From Pseudomonas sp. Q1-7 (GTDB lineage: Bacteria; Pseudomonadota; Gammaproteobacteria; Pseudomonadales; Pseudomonadaceae): a stretch of DNA of 64,000 nucleotides. A program made the position numbers and the translations under genes. Positions within the stretch are counted from its first letter, which is position 1; each line of letters starts with the position of its first letter. Below, in pieces: positions 26,982 to 35,966 of this stretch. The DNA lies in NCBI RefSeq assembly GCF_028010285.1, contig NZ_CP116304.1, forward strand, positions 2,868,501 to 2,932,500. The letters run 5' to 3'. A model generated the notes under the pieces. The model saw only the letters and a program-made list of their open reading frames with translations. It was not told the origin of the DNA and made no database searches.

Positions 26982-28160
26982 ATGAACAACAAGAAGATCG
27001 CCCAAGCCCGAACGTCCCGTCTTGCCCTGGCCGCGGCGGTTGCCCTGGCTGGCCAGCAGGCCGCTGCCGAGATCGTCCTCTACGACAAGGACCAGACGAC
27101 CTTCTCCACCGACGGCTACGTCAACGCCTTTTACGTCAACAGCGATGTGGACCGCGACGGCGAACAGTTCGACCGCCGTCAGTCGCGAGTGAAGATGGGC
27201 TTCCTGCCCAACTGGATCGGCTTCAACATGGGCAAGCAGGTGGACGATCTCAAGCTCGGGGCACGCTCATCCTTTTGGGTCACCATCAACGATAGCGAAA
27301 CCAACGGGACCGCCACTGCCATCGATGTTCGCCAGTTCTATGGCACGGCCGGGGGCGACTGGGGCGAAGTACTGGTGGGCAAGGATTTCGGTCTGTTCGC
27401 ACGCTCCAACATCCTGCTCGATGAACTGCTGGCCGGTTATGGCCAGGTGAGCGATACCCTGGGTCTGGTGGACGGAGGCGGCGTGTCCTTCGGGAATATC
27501 GGCAGCGGGTATCCCTATCCTTTCCCGACGTCGCAGATCACCTACCGCAGCCCCAAGAGCGATGGCCTGCGCGCCGCCGTGGGCATCATGGACCCGGTGG
27601 ACACCAATGACGACAGTCCGACCGGCAAGGCCTACCAGGAAAACCCGCGCTTCGAGTCGGAGGTCACTTACGAATTCGATCTGGCCGGCGCGCAGGTCTA
27701 TTCCTGGGTCAATGGCGCCTACCAGACTTCGGAGAATACCGACCCCAGAGTCGACAGCGTGACCTCCAAGGGCCTGGGTTACGGCGTTCAGGCCAAGATG
27801 GGGGCCTTTACCGTGGTCGGCTCGGGCTTCCAGGCCAAGGGCATCAACCCGTTCTTCACCAACAACGCAGGTGAACCGACTCTGCGGGAAGTGGACAGCG
27901 ACGGTTACCTGCTCCAAGGGTCCTACCGCTTCGGCAAGAACCGCCTGGCAGTGTCCTACGGCAAGACCAGGGACGACGGCAATGGCGTGGTCAACACGGG
28001 GGCCGACTACGAGACACGCGGCATCGCCCTGTTCCACGATATCAACGACAATCTCAAGCTCGTGGCCGAGTACAACCAATTCGAGATCGATGGCCATGAA
28101 GGCGATGCGCAGAACGAAGACACCGACTCCTTCGCCGTGGGCGCCGTGCTGACCTGGTAA
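26982..28160 (+). CDS. outer-membrane porin
   Basis: A 392-residue protein. Residues 1-29 are a signal peptide (KKIAQARTSRLALAAAVALA, then AAAE). The mature protein starts IVLYDKDQTTFSTDGYVNAF, a typical opening of Gram-negative general porins (Porin_4 type), and alternates aromatic and polar residues in strands, ending in the aromatic ALTW. The ATG at 26982 has GGAGAGC upstream. A strong terminator follows. Position between pqqF and nosP suggests, but does not prove, a role in alcohol or substrate uptake. Confidence 0.9.
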   Translation: MNNKKIAQARTSRLALAAAVALAGQQAAAEIVLYDKDQTTFSTDGYVNAFYVNSDVDRDGEQFDRRQSRVKMGFLPNWIGFNMGKQVDDLKLGARSSFWVTINDSETNGTATAIDVRQFYGTAGGDWGEVLVGKDFGLFARSNILLDELLAGYGQVSDTLGLVDGGGVSFGNIGSGYPYPFPTSQITYRSPKSDGLRAAVGIMDPVDTNDDSPTGKAYQENPRFESEVTYEFDLAGAQVYSWVNGAYQTSENTDPRVDSVTSKGLGYGVQAKMGAFTVVGSGFQAKGINPFFTNNAGEPTLREVDSDGYLLQGSYRFGKNRLAVSYGKTRDDGNGVVNTGADYETRGIALFHDINDNLKLVAEYNQFEIDGHEGDAQNEDTDSFAVGAVLTW

Positions 28161-28188
28161 TCCCATCGCTCCAGATGCTCCGGTCTTG

Positions 28189-28220
28189 GCGGGAGAGGCG
28201 GCAGCCCTCCCGCTTTTTTT
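28189..28220 (+). terminator. rho-independent terminator after the porin
   Basis: Stem GCGGGAG (28189-28195) with CTCCCGC (28207-28213), followed by seven T residues. Confidence 0.9.
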
Positions 28221-28360
28221 GATTCGGCGCCCGCATTCTCGATGCGGCCGCAGGGCTGGCCGGTTACTCCACCGTGAGGGCACTGTCCAGTGCGCGCAGC
28301 CAGGACAGCTCCTACCTTCGAACGAGTCCGCCGCTACCCAAGGAGGATGGGGAGCCGGCA

Positions 28361-29581
28361 ATGAGGCCCGTAGAATCCCACTATCGAAAGCAGGCTCATT
28401 GGGTGGTGATCGGGATGCTCGACGAACCGGCAGAAGGCGTCGTTACCGCCATGTCCCTGGCCAGCGAGGCCGAGGCAGTGGCCCAGGACCTGGCGCGCCA
28501 GCTTATTCATCCGCACCTCGGCTTCGTGTTGTTCTTCTGCTCGGCCGAGTACGATCTGGAAGCGCTCGGCCAGGCCCTTGAGCAGTACTTCGGTGGAGTC
28601 CGTCTGGTGGGCTGCACAAGTGCCGGCGAGATCACTTCCCAAGGCTACGGCCGCAACTGCGTCAGTGCCGTGGGTTTCGACCACCGCAGCTTCTCCATCG
28701 CGAGCGCCCTGGTCGACGAAATGGACCGCTTCGGCCTGATCGACGCCCAGCAGCTGGTGGAGCGCCTGGTGCAGGATTGCCGCGTCAACTCCCTGGCTCC
28801 GATCAAGGACCACAGCTTTGCCCTGACCTTGCTGGACGGCCTATCCAGCCGCGAGGAAGTGGTACTCGCGGCCCTGGGCGCAGCATTCGGAAGCATCCCG
28901 CACTTCGGGGGATCGGCCGCAGACGACAATCACCTCAAGCACACCCATGTCTACTACGAGGGCTGTTTCCACACCGGTGCGGCGGTGGTGGTGCTGGTCA
29001 ACACCGGCCTGGATTTCGAGGTATTCAGCACGCACCACATCCTCCCGCAAGCGGAAAAGCTTGTGGTCACCCGTGCCGACAATGCCAGTCGCCGGGTTTT
29101 CGAACTCAATGCCGAGCCGGCGGCGCAAATCTACGCACAACTCACCGGGGTTCCCCTGGAGCGATTGGATCATCGGGTATTCGCTGCCCACCCATTGGCG
29201 GTGCGCCTGGGCGACTCGTACTACGTGCGTTCCATCCAGCGGGTCAATCCCGACCTTAGCCTGAGTTTCTATTGCGCGGTGGAGAACGGCATCGTCCTCA
29301 CCGCCATGCGTCCCGGCCCCATGCTGCCGAACCTGGAAGCGCTCTTCGCGCGCCTGGGCGAGCGGCTGGGCCCAGCGCTGCTGACTATCGGCTGCGACTG
29401 TTTCCTGCGTCGCCTGGAGCTGGAGGATGACCCGCAGGCGCTTGCGCTCACGTCCGAGGTCCTGCGCCGGCAGCGGGTGATTGGCTTCAACTCCTATGGA
29501 GAGCAGTTCAATGGCATGCACATCAACCAGACCTTCACCGGAGTCGCCATCGGACGCCGGAGTCGCAGCGGCGGCCGCTGA
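28361..29581 (+). CDS. nosP: FIST-domain nitric oxide sensor protein (NosP-like)
   Basis: A 406-residue protein made of a FIST N domain (about residues 40-240: GFVLFFCSAEYDLEALGQAL, then VGCTSAGEITSQGYG) and a FIST C domain (about 250-390, ending FNSYGEQFNGMHINQTFTG). In P. aeruginosa the orthologue next to the kinase NahK binds heme and nitric oxide and inhibits the kinase. The gene has a strong ribosome site (AAGGAGG). It overlaps the downstream kinase by 71 bases, so the two are translated together. The NosP name rests on synteny as well as domain content. Confidence 0.88.
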   Translation: MRPVESHYRKQAHWVVIGMLDEPAEGVVTAMSLASEAEAVAQDLARQLIHPHLGFVLFFCSAEYDLEALGQALEQYFGGVRLVGCTSAGEITSQGYGRNCVSAVGFDHRSFSIASALVDEMDRFGLIDAQQLVERLVQDCRVNSLAPIKDHSFALTLLDGLSSREEVVLAALGAAFGSIPHFGGSAADDNHLKHTHVYYEGCFHTGAAVVVLVNTGLDFEVFSTHHILPQAEKLVVTRADNASRRVFELNAEPAAQIYAQLTGVPLERLDHRVFAAHPLAVRLGDSYYVRSIQRVNPDLSLSFYCAVENGIVLTAMRPGPMLPNLEALFARLGERLGPALLTIGCDCFLRRLELEDDPQALALTSEVLRRQRVIGFNSYGEQFNGMHINQTFTGVAIGRRSRSGGR

Positions 29582-32138
29582 ACAGCACGCACGCTTGGCG
29601 GCCCTGGAGGAGGAGAACCGCAAGCTCCGGCGGATCAATGCGGCACTCATCGAGCGAGTGGAGTCCGGAGCCTCTCGCCCCGACGACAGCTATGCGGCTT
29701 TCCAGCATTCGGTGGTGCTCGCCGAGCAGGTTCGCGAGCGCACTGACGCACTGAACCAGGCCATGGCCGAGCTCAAGGCCGGCAACCGGCTGTTGAGCGA
29801 TGCCCGATTGCGGGCGGAAACTGCCCACCAGTACCTGATCGACGCCATCGAAAGCATCTCCGATGCCTTTGTACTGTTCGACCGCGAACAGCGCATCGTC
29901 CTCTTCAATAGCCGCTTCAAGTCCTTCTGGGCGCGAACCCGTGCGCGCATCGGCAGCGGTACGCGTTTGTCGGAGATCCGCCGCCTGGCCGAAAGCACCG
30001 GACTGATCGTCGAAGAACACCGTGGCAGTGACGACAACATCCTCTACCGGCTGCATGACGGCCGTTGGGTGCAGGTCAGCGAGCGGCCTACCCGCGAGGG
30101 TGGGCTGGTGATTCTCTACACCGATATCACCCAGGTGAAGCAGACCGAGAGCGACCGCCGCGAACAGGCCCTGGCGCAAAAGTCCAGGCTGCTGCAGCGT
30201 GCGGTGGACAACCTCTCGCAGGGCGTGGCCATGGTCAGCGTCGAGGGCATCCTCGAACTGTGGAACCACCGCTTCCTCGAACTCTGCGGCCTGGCTCCGG
30301 TGGAAGCGCATCGCCCCTTCGCCGGCGTCATGGCCGACAGCGAACTGCCGCTGCTCACCCCCGACACCCGCGATGCTGTCGGTCGCCCCATCCGCGAAAT
30401 GGAAACGCGCCTGTGTAACGGCCGGGTGCTGGAGGTGCGTACTCATCCACTGCCCACCGGCGGCTTCGTCAACACCTTCACCGACATCACCGAACACTAC
30501 CGTCATGCCGAGGCCCTGGCCGAAAGCGAGCGCTGGATTCGGCTGATCGCCGACCATGTTCCGGCGTTGATCGCCTACCTCAACGCCGACCTGGTCTACG
30601 AATTCACCAACAAGGTCTACGAGGAGTGGTACCGCTGGCCCCGTGGCGCCATGCTTGGCCAAAGGCTGCGCGAGGTGCACAGCGAAGAGCACTGTCGGCG
30701 TCTGGAACCCTATGTCGAGCGAGTATTGGCCGGAGAGAGCCTGTCCTTCGAGGTCAGCGAGACCAACCTCAACGGTCAGGAGCGCTGCATGCTGCGTTCA
30801 TATGTACCGAACCGCCTGGCTAATGGAGAAGTGGTGGGGATATTCGTGCTGATCCGCGATATCACGGAACGCCGCCGCACCGCCGAGGCCCTGCATCAGG
30901 CCTATCAGAACCTGGAGCAGCGCGTGCGTGAGCGCACCGCCGAACTGACTTCGTTGAACAACCAACTGCGGCGTGAAATCGACGAACGCAGCCAGGTGGA
31001 GTTGCGTCTGCGCGAGGCCAAGTCCGAGGCCGAAAAAGCCAATCTGTCCAAGACCAAGTTCCTCGCTGCCGTCAGCCACGACCTGCTGCAACCCCTGAAC
31101 GCCGCGCGGCTCTTCACCAGCGCCCTGCTCGAACAGCGCGACCAGGCGTGCAACCTGGCGCTGGTGCGCAATGTCAGCAACTCGCTGGAGGACGTGGAAA
31201 ACCTCCTGGGCACCCTGGTGGACATCTCTAAGCTGGACGCCGGCGTGATCAAGCCGGACATTGCGTCCTTCGCAGTCAGCGAATTGCTCGACAACCTGGC
31301 CGTGGAATACCGCCAGATCGCTGCAAGCGAAGGCCTGCGCCTGGACTTCGTGCCAAGTTCCGCACTGGTGCGCAGCGACCAGCAGTTGCTTGCCCGCATC
31401 CTGCGCAACCTGCTGAGCAACGCCATTCGCTACACCCCGAGCGGCCGCATCCTGCTGGGCTGCCGACGCCAGCGACATAGTCTGTGGATCGAGGTGCACG
31501 ACACCGGCATTGGCATAGCCCAAGACAAGCTCGATGAGATTTTCCTGGAATTCAAGCGTGGCGAGATGGTGCGCGAAAAGCCGGACCGTGGCTTGGGACT
31601 GGGCCTGGCCATCGTCGAGAAAATTGCCCGCATGCTCGGTCACCGCATTCGTGTTGCGTCGACCCTGGAGCGGGGCTCGCTGTTCGCCGTGGAGGTTCCC
31701 CTGGCCCGCCGCGTCCCCCGGTCGAGGCGGGTGCAGGACGAACCCCAGGCGGTGCTGGAGCGCCTGCAGGGCGCACGAGTCTGGGTGCTGGACAACGACG
31801 CGGCCATCTGTGCCGGCATGCGCACTTTGCTGGAAGGCTGGGGCTGCCGGGTCATCACCGCGCTCTCCGAGGAAGATCTGGCACGCCAGGTGGAGAACTT
31901 CCATGCCGAAGCCGACCTGCTGATCGCCGATTACCACCTGGACGACGGTTGCAACGGTGTGGATGCCGTCGCCGCCATTAACGCCCGACGCAGCACACCG
32001 CTACCCGCCCTGATGATTACCGCCAACTACAGCAACGAGTTGAAGCAACAGATGCGCGAACTGGGCCACACCCTGATGCACAAGCCCGTACGGCCCATGA
32101 AGCTGAAGACGGCGATGAGTCACTTGCTGGGGCAGTGA
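29511..32138 (+). CDS. nahK: hybrid sensor histidine kinase with three PAS domains (NahK/ErcS'-like)
   Basis: An 875-residue cytoplasmic kinase. A coiled coil (residues about 30-110) is followed by three PAS-type domains (about 110-460, including SISDAFVLFDREQRIVLFNS), a second coiled coil, and the phospho-acceptor segment AAVSHDLLQPLNAARLFTSA near residue 520. ATPase boxes follow (LRNLLSNAIRYTPSG, DTGIGIA, GLGLGLAIVEK), then a receiver with aspartate in LIADYHLDDG and lysine in MHKPVRPMK. The ATG at 29511 has GGAGAG upstream; an in-frame TTG at 29481 is less likely. It pairs with nosP and probably feeds phosphate towards ErbR or a histidine transfer protein. Confidence 0.9.
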   Translation: MACTSTRPSPESPSDAGVAAAAAEQHARLAALEEENRKLRRINAALIERVESGASRPDDSYAAFQHSVVLAEQVRERTDALNQAMAELKAGNRLLSDARLRAETAHQYLIDAIESISDAFVLFDREQRIVLFNSRFKSFWARTRARIGSGTRLSEIRRLAESTGLIVEEHRGSDDNILYRLHDGRWVQVSERPTREGGLVILYTDITQVKQTESDRREQALAQKSRLLQRAVDNLSQGVAMVSVEGILELWNHRFLELCGLAPVEAHRPFAGVMADSELPLLTPDTRDAVGRPIREMETRLCNGRVLEVRTHPLPTGGFVNTFTDITEHYRHAEALAESERWIRLIADHVPALIAYLNADLVYEFTNKVYEEWYRWPRGAMLGQRLREVHSEEHCRRLEPYVERVLAGESLSFEVSETNLNGQERCMLRSYVPNRLANGEVVGIFVLIRDITERRRTAEALHQAYQNLEQRVRERTAELTSLNNQLRREIDERSQVELRLREAKSEAEKANLSKTKFLAAVSHDLLQPLNAARLFTSALLEQRDQACNLALVRNVSNSLEDVENLLGTLVDISKLDAGVIKPDIASFAVSELLDNLAVEYRQIAASEGLRLDFVPSSALVRSDQQLLARILRNLLSNAIRYTPSGRILLGCRRQRHSLWIEVHDTGIGIAQDKLDEIFLEFKRGEMVREKPDRGLGLGLAIVEKIARMLGHRIRVASTLERGSLFAVEVPLARRVPRSRRVQDEPQAVLERLQGARVWVLDNDAAICAGMRTLLEGWGCRVITALSEEDLARQVENFHAEADLLIADYHLDDGCNGVDAVAAINARRSTPLPALMITANYSNELKQQMRELGHTLMHKPVRPMKLKTAMSHLLGQ

Positions 32139-32160
32139 GGTCCGCGTCTGCCGCGGCGGG

Positions 32161-33017
32161 TCAGGCGCGCTGCGATACGGCCTGAAACTTCGCGCGCAAA
32201 ACCAGGGCTATGCCACCCAGCACCGCCACCGACACCAGCGCCAGGCGAAGGCTGATGTCTTCGCCAAGTAGCAGGGCGCCCCCAGGGCGGCGATTACCGG
32301 GACGCTCAGTTGCACGCTGGCGGCCTGCAGGGCTCCGAGGCCGGGAAGCGCGCTGTACCAGATGGCGTAGCCGATACCAGAGGTCAGAGCGCCGGAAAGA
32401 AGGGCGTAGATGAGGCCCATCGGGTCAAGCCGCAGTTGGCCAATGAAGGGCACCAGGAGCAGCGAGGCAAAGGGCAGGGCGCGGATGAAGTTGCCGGCAG
32501 TGGCGGCCAGTGGCCTGCCGGCCTGGCGACCGAGCAGTGTGTAGGCGCCCCAGGCCAGGCCGGAGAGAAGCATCAGCAGTCCCCCGGCGAAAGGGGGCGC
32601 GCTGGCTCCAGGCAGCAGCAGGACCACCAGCCCGCCGGCGGCCAGGGCAAACCCCAGGAGCTGCTGTGGGTTCAGACGCTCGCCCCGTACCAGACCGACG
32701 ACCACCATGCACAGTTGCACTGCACCGAACAGCAGCAAAGCTCCCGCGCCAGCGTCCAGTTGAAGGTAGGCGTAGGAGAAGGCCGCCGCATAGACGAACA
32801 GTGCCGCGGCTGCGCGCCAGTTGCCGGTCGCTGCCAGGGATGGGCGACGCAACCGCAAAAGCAACCAGAGCACCAGTGCGCCGGAGGCGATGCGGATGAA
32901 GGTGAAGCTCACCGCGTCTATGGCGGTCTCCTTCAGGGCGAGACGGCAGAGCAGAGAGTTTCCGGCGAAGGCCAGCATGGCGAGCGTCGTCAGCAGCAGG
33001 ATGCGTGCGGCAGGCAT
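32161..33017 (-). pseudogene. EamA/DMT-family transporter with a C-terminal frameshift
   Basis: Residues 1-246 form a normal drug/metabolite transporter of the EamA type, with about eight to nine helices from MPAARILLLTTLAMLAFAGN onward. At the five-C run 32279-32283 the frame breaks, and the reading continues into an unlikely arginine and tryptophan-rich tail that ends at 32208. Adding one base restores a normal helix (GGALLLGEDISLRLALVSVA) and a stop at 32161, giving 285 residues. The region is therefore one base short. It could be a real frameshift or a sequencing error in a homopolymer. It lies downstream of erbR. Confidence 0.8.
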
Positions 33018-33044
33018 GGGATTCCTCGGGGAGATGCCGGTCGT

Positions 33045-33707
33045 TCAACGGCGCAGGTAGGCCGTGAAATCGATATCGCTGGCCGAGAGGATGGCCTGCA
33101 CCCGGTTGTGCACGTTGAGCTTGCGGAGGATGGCCGAGACGTGCGCCTTGACGGTGGTTTCGGCGATGTCGAGGTTGTAGGCGATCTGCTTGTTCGACTC
33201 GCCCTTGGTCATGCGCTCCAGTACGAGCAACTGCTTGCGGGTCAGGGCCTGCAAGAGCTCCGGCGGAATGCCGGCGTCTTCATGGCTGCGGCGCGGCGAG
33301 GTCTTCTGGGTGCGAATGATGTCCGACGGCAGGTACACGTTGCCGTTGAGAATCTGTTCGATGGCGTCGGTCATCTGCGCCCGTGGCGAGGACTTGGTGA
33401 TGAAGCCCACCGCTCCGTAGGTAATGGCCTGCAGAACAACCTGTTTGTCTTGTTCGGCGGAGACGATGACCACCGGCACGGTGGGCGCCTCGTTGCGGAG
33501 ATTGATCAGGCCGTTCAGGCCATGCATGCCGGGCATGTTCAGGTCGAGAAGGATGAGGTCCAGGTCATCGTGTTCCTGGGTCAGCGCCAGGGCGCTGTCC
33601 AGGTCGGCGGTCTCCATCACTTCGCTTTCCGGGAAGCCATCGCTGATGACGTTGTGGATGGCTTCGCGGAAGAGCGGGTGGTCATCGGCAATCAAGATCT
33701 TGTACAC
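33045..33707 (-). CDS. erbR: LuxR-type response regulator ErbR/AgmR
   Basis: A 220-residue NarL-family response regulator. The receiver has acidic residues in [14 protein letters not shown], the phospho-acceptor in [14 protein letters not shown] and lysine in [12 protein letters not shown]. The DNA-binding domain reads [20 protein letters not shown], then [15 protein letters not shown]. Sequence and position match AgmR/ErbR, the activator of quinoprotein ethanol oxidation and pqq genes in Pseudomonas. It lies 23 bases after the CXXCW gene and is probably in its operon. The shared TACCAA elements before the other cluster genes are candidates for its binding sites. Confidence 0.92.
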   Translation of the reverse strand: MYKILIADDHPLFREAIHNVISDGFPESEVMETADLDSALALTQEHDDLDLILLDLNMPGMHGLNGLINLRNEAPTVPVVIVSAEQDKQVVLQAITYGAVGFITKSSPRAQMTDAIEQILNGNVYLPSDIIRTQKTSPRRSHEDAGIPPELLQALTRKQLLVLERMTKGESNKQIAYNLDIAETTVKAHVSAILRKLNVHNRVQAILSASDIDFTAYLRR

Positions 33708-33730
33708 GGCCTTTCACCTCGTTGATTTCA

Positions 33731-34294
33731 TTATGGTGCGGCATGCCCGGCGGGAAATTCGACGGGACGAGCGGGCAGCAACGGCAAGCCTGCCTGTGCC
33801 CACGCGTCGATGCCGTCACGGTACCAGTAGAGGTTGGTGTAGCCCAGCGTGGCGGCGCGTTTCACGGCGTTCCAGCTCAGCCAGCAATCGGAGCGGCAAT
33901 AGAACACCAGCGGGCGGTCCCGGCGGCCCCCGGTGACCTTGTGCAGATTGTCGGTGAGGTAGGCCTGCCATGCGGGAGGCAGTTGGCCGTCACCGGTGTT
34001 GGCGAGCCAGAGGCTGGCGGGCAGGTTGGAATGGGGTTCGTCTTCGACGAATCGCCCGTGAAGCCATTGGCGGCGGTAGACGTCGATCAGCAGGGTGTCG
34101 GGGCGTTGCTTGAGCTGCGTCTGGAGCTGGGATGTGTCGAGGGTGTGGGCGAACGGAGCATGTTCGGGGGTTGGGCTCCGGTAGCGGCCCAGCCGATAGC
34201 CCTCGGTGGAGAACAACGGTGTTTCGCGTGCCTCGTCGGCAAAGACGGGCAGCACCAGCGCAAGGCAGGTCAGGCAGGTGAGAAGGCGCTTCAT
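33731..34294 (-). CDS. PQQ-associated CXXCW-motif rhodanese-like protein
   Basis: A 187-residue exported protein. A signal peptide (MKRLLTCLTCLALVLPVFAD) precedes a rhodanese-like domain with the diagnostic motif FYCRSDCWLSWNAVKRA: the family is named for CXXCW and occurs with PQQ-dependent alcohol oxidation. It probably works in the periplasm on redox or metal handling for the quinoprotein system; the actual reaction is unknown. A GTACCAAAGTCGTAG element lies 83 bases upstream. erbR follows on the same strand. Confidence 0.88.
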   Translation of the reverse strand: MKRLLTCLTCLALVLPVFADEARETPLFSTEGYRLGRYRSPTPEHAPFAHTLDTSQLQTQLKQRPDTLLIDVYRRQWLHGRFVEDEPHSNLPASLWLANTGDGQLPPAWQAYLTDNLHKVTGGRRDRPLVFYCRSDCWLSWNAVKRAATLGYTNLYWYRDGIDAWAQAGLPLLPARPVEFPAGHAAP

Positions 34295-34376
34295 GGCGGG
34301 CTCTCTGTTCTTTTTATGAAGTCATTACAGGCCCATTCCGCTGCTTTTGGAATTCGACGTTGAGAGGGGAAAAGCA

Positions 34377-34391
34377 GTACCAAAGTCGTAG
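34377..34391. promoter_or_regulatory. TACCAA/GTAG element before the CXXCW-erbR unit
   Basis: GTACCAAAGTCGTAG. Related to the elements at 38233 and 38536 (TACCAAGGTAGTA, CACCAACGTAGTA). It lies 83-97 bases before the CXXCW gene start, in the short gap after the permease stop. Candidate ErbR site, implying autoregulation. Confidence 0.5.
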
Positions 34392-34410
34392 TGGGTGCCG
34401 GCCGGGCGAC

Positions 34411-35205
34411 TCATCCCGCCTTGCGCAACGCCGCATGCTGGGGATTGAAGGTCAGCAGCGCGGCCACGGCGATCAGGATCGTCAGGCCTAGGCAGACGCT
34501 TGTCGCCAGGGCATCGAAGCGTTCGTAGAGGGCGAAACGAACCATCTCCACTGCATGGGTGAAGGGATTCAGCGCGCAGAGCCAATACAGCCATTCGCTG
34601 GCTTCGCGCATCTTCCACAGCGGGTAGAGCGCCGAGGAGAGGAAGAACAGTGGGAAGATCACGAAGTTCATGACCCCGGCGAAGCTCTCCAACTGACGGA
34701 TGCCGTTGGACAACAACAGACCAAGGGCACTGAGGAACAGCGCGGCCAACAGCAGGGCGGGGAGTGCCACCAACAGCCCGAAGGCTGGCGGCTGCACCCC
34801 GTAAAGCCATGCGATGACGAGAAAGGCATAGACCTGCAGCAGGGACACCAGGGCCGTCGCGAGCAGCTTGGCCGCCAGCAGGAAAGCTCGCGGCAGCGGG
34901 CTGGTGAGCAGCAGGCGCATGCTGCCCATCTCGCGGTCATAGACCATCGACAGGGAGCCTTGCATGCCATTGAACAGGAGGATCATGCAGGCCAGGCCCG
35001 GGACTATGTAGGTCTCGTAGGTGATGTAGGTGTCGTAGGGCTCGATGATGGCAATGCCCAGGGCCGAACGAAAACCCGCGGCGAACACCAGCAGCCAGAG
35101 CAGTGGGCGCACCAGGGCGCTGAGGAAACGAGTGCGCTGCTGCACGAAGCGCAGCCACTCGCGCAGCAAGATGCCGCGAAGGCAGTACCAGTAGCGTGTC
35201 AGCAT
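34411..35205 (-). CDS. ABC-2 type permease of the PQQ alcohol system (PedC-like)
   Basis: A 264-residue inner-membrane protein with six predicted helices and the ABC-2 fold (GILLREWLRFVQQRTRFLSA at the N terminus, MILLFNGMQGSLSMVYDREM in the middle). It overlaps the ATPase gene by 7 bases and is the last gene of a four-gene operon with a binding protein and a beta-propeller. The family always accompanies PQQ-dependent dehydrogenases. The cargo is unknown; export or retention of a cofactor-related compound has been proposed for such clusters, but nothing here decides it. Confidence 0.88.
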   Translation of the reverse strand: MLTRYWYCLRGILLREWLRFVQQRTRFLSALVRPLLWLLVFAAGFRSALGIAIIEPYDTYITYETYIVPGLACMILLFNGMQGSLSMVYDREMGSMRLLLTSPLPRAFLLAAKLLATALVSLLQVYAFLVIAWLYGVQPPAFGLLVALPALLLAALFLSALGLLLSNGIRQLESFAGVMNFVIFPLFFLSSALYPLWKMREASEWLYWLCALNPFTHAVEMVRFALYERFDALATSVCLGLTILIAVAALLTFNPQHAALRKAG

Positions 35206-35966
35206 TGGGCGTCGCTCCGGAATCGCGGCATGGATGGGCAGTCGTGTATTCGTGCGGTCAGGCGTTCGAAGGCGCCGGCCAGTCCGCCTTCTTCCCGGGC
35301 AACCAGGTTGGCGGCTCTGTCATTGGCAATCAGCCGGCCCTGGTGCAGCAGTAGCAGGCGGTCCTGGGTGTGGACTTCGTCCAGAAGGTGCGTGGTCCAG
35401 AGCACCGCCATGCCCCGGTCGTGGCAAAGGCGGCGGACGTGGCGGTTGAGGTTGTCGCGGCTTGCCGGGTCCAGTCCGCTGGTGGCTTCGTCAAGCAGCA
35501 GCAAATGCGGTTCGTGGAGCAGGGCGCGGGCGATTTCCACGCGGCGCCGGTGGCCGCCATTGAGCAGGCGCACCTTGTCATGCCGGCGCAATTCCAGTTG
35601 CTGGCGTTCCAGTTCGCACTCGATGCGCTGTTCCGCCAGGCGTCTCGGCAAGCCGTGCAGGGCGGCGTGGTATCGCAGGTTCTGTTCGACCGAGAGGTCC
35701 AGGTCCAGGGTGCTCTGCTGGAACACCACGCCGAGCCGCGCCAGGGCGGCGCGCGGTTCACGGCGCAAGGAATGGCCGCAGACACTGACCTCGCCCCGTT
35801 GCAGATCGTAGAGGCGGGTGAGCAAGGCGATCAGAGTCGACTTGCCGGCGCCGTTAGGGCCGAGCAGGGCGGTGAAACTACCGGGTTCAAGGCGGAAGCC
35901 GACCTGCTCCAGGGCGCGGCGCGCTCCGTAGGTGAATCCCACGCCGGACAGTTCCAGGGCGCTCAC
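35199..35966 (-). CDS. ABC transporter ATP-binding protein of the PQQ alcohol system
   Basis: A 255-residue ATPase. Walker A is GPNGAGKSTLIALL, the signature motif is modified to LLNGGHRRRVEIARALLHEP (usually LSGGQ), and Walker B is LLLLDEATSGLDPASRDN, followed by the H loop in TTHLLDEV. It overlaps the propeller gene by 4 bases and the permease by 7, so the three are translated together. The signature departs from LSGGQ by having LNGGH. Confidence 0.92.
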   Translation of the reverse strand: MSALELSGVGFTYGARRALEQVGFRLEPGSFTALLGPNGAGKSTLIALLTRLYDLQRGEVSVCGHSLRREPRAALARLGVVFQQSTLDLDLSVEQNLRYHAALHGLPRRLAEQRIECELERQQLELRRHDKVRLLNGGHRRRVEIARALLHEPHLLLLDEATSGLDPASRDNLNRHVRRLCHDRGMAVLWTTHLLDEVHTQDRLLLLHQGRLIANDRAANLVAREEGGLAGAFERLTARIHDCPSMPRFRSDAQC

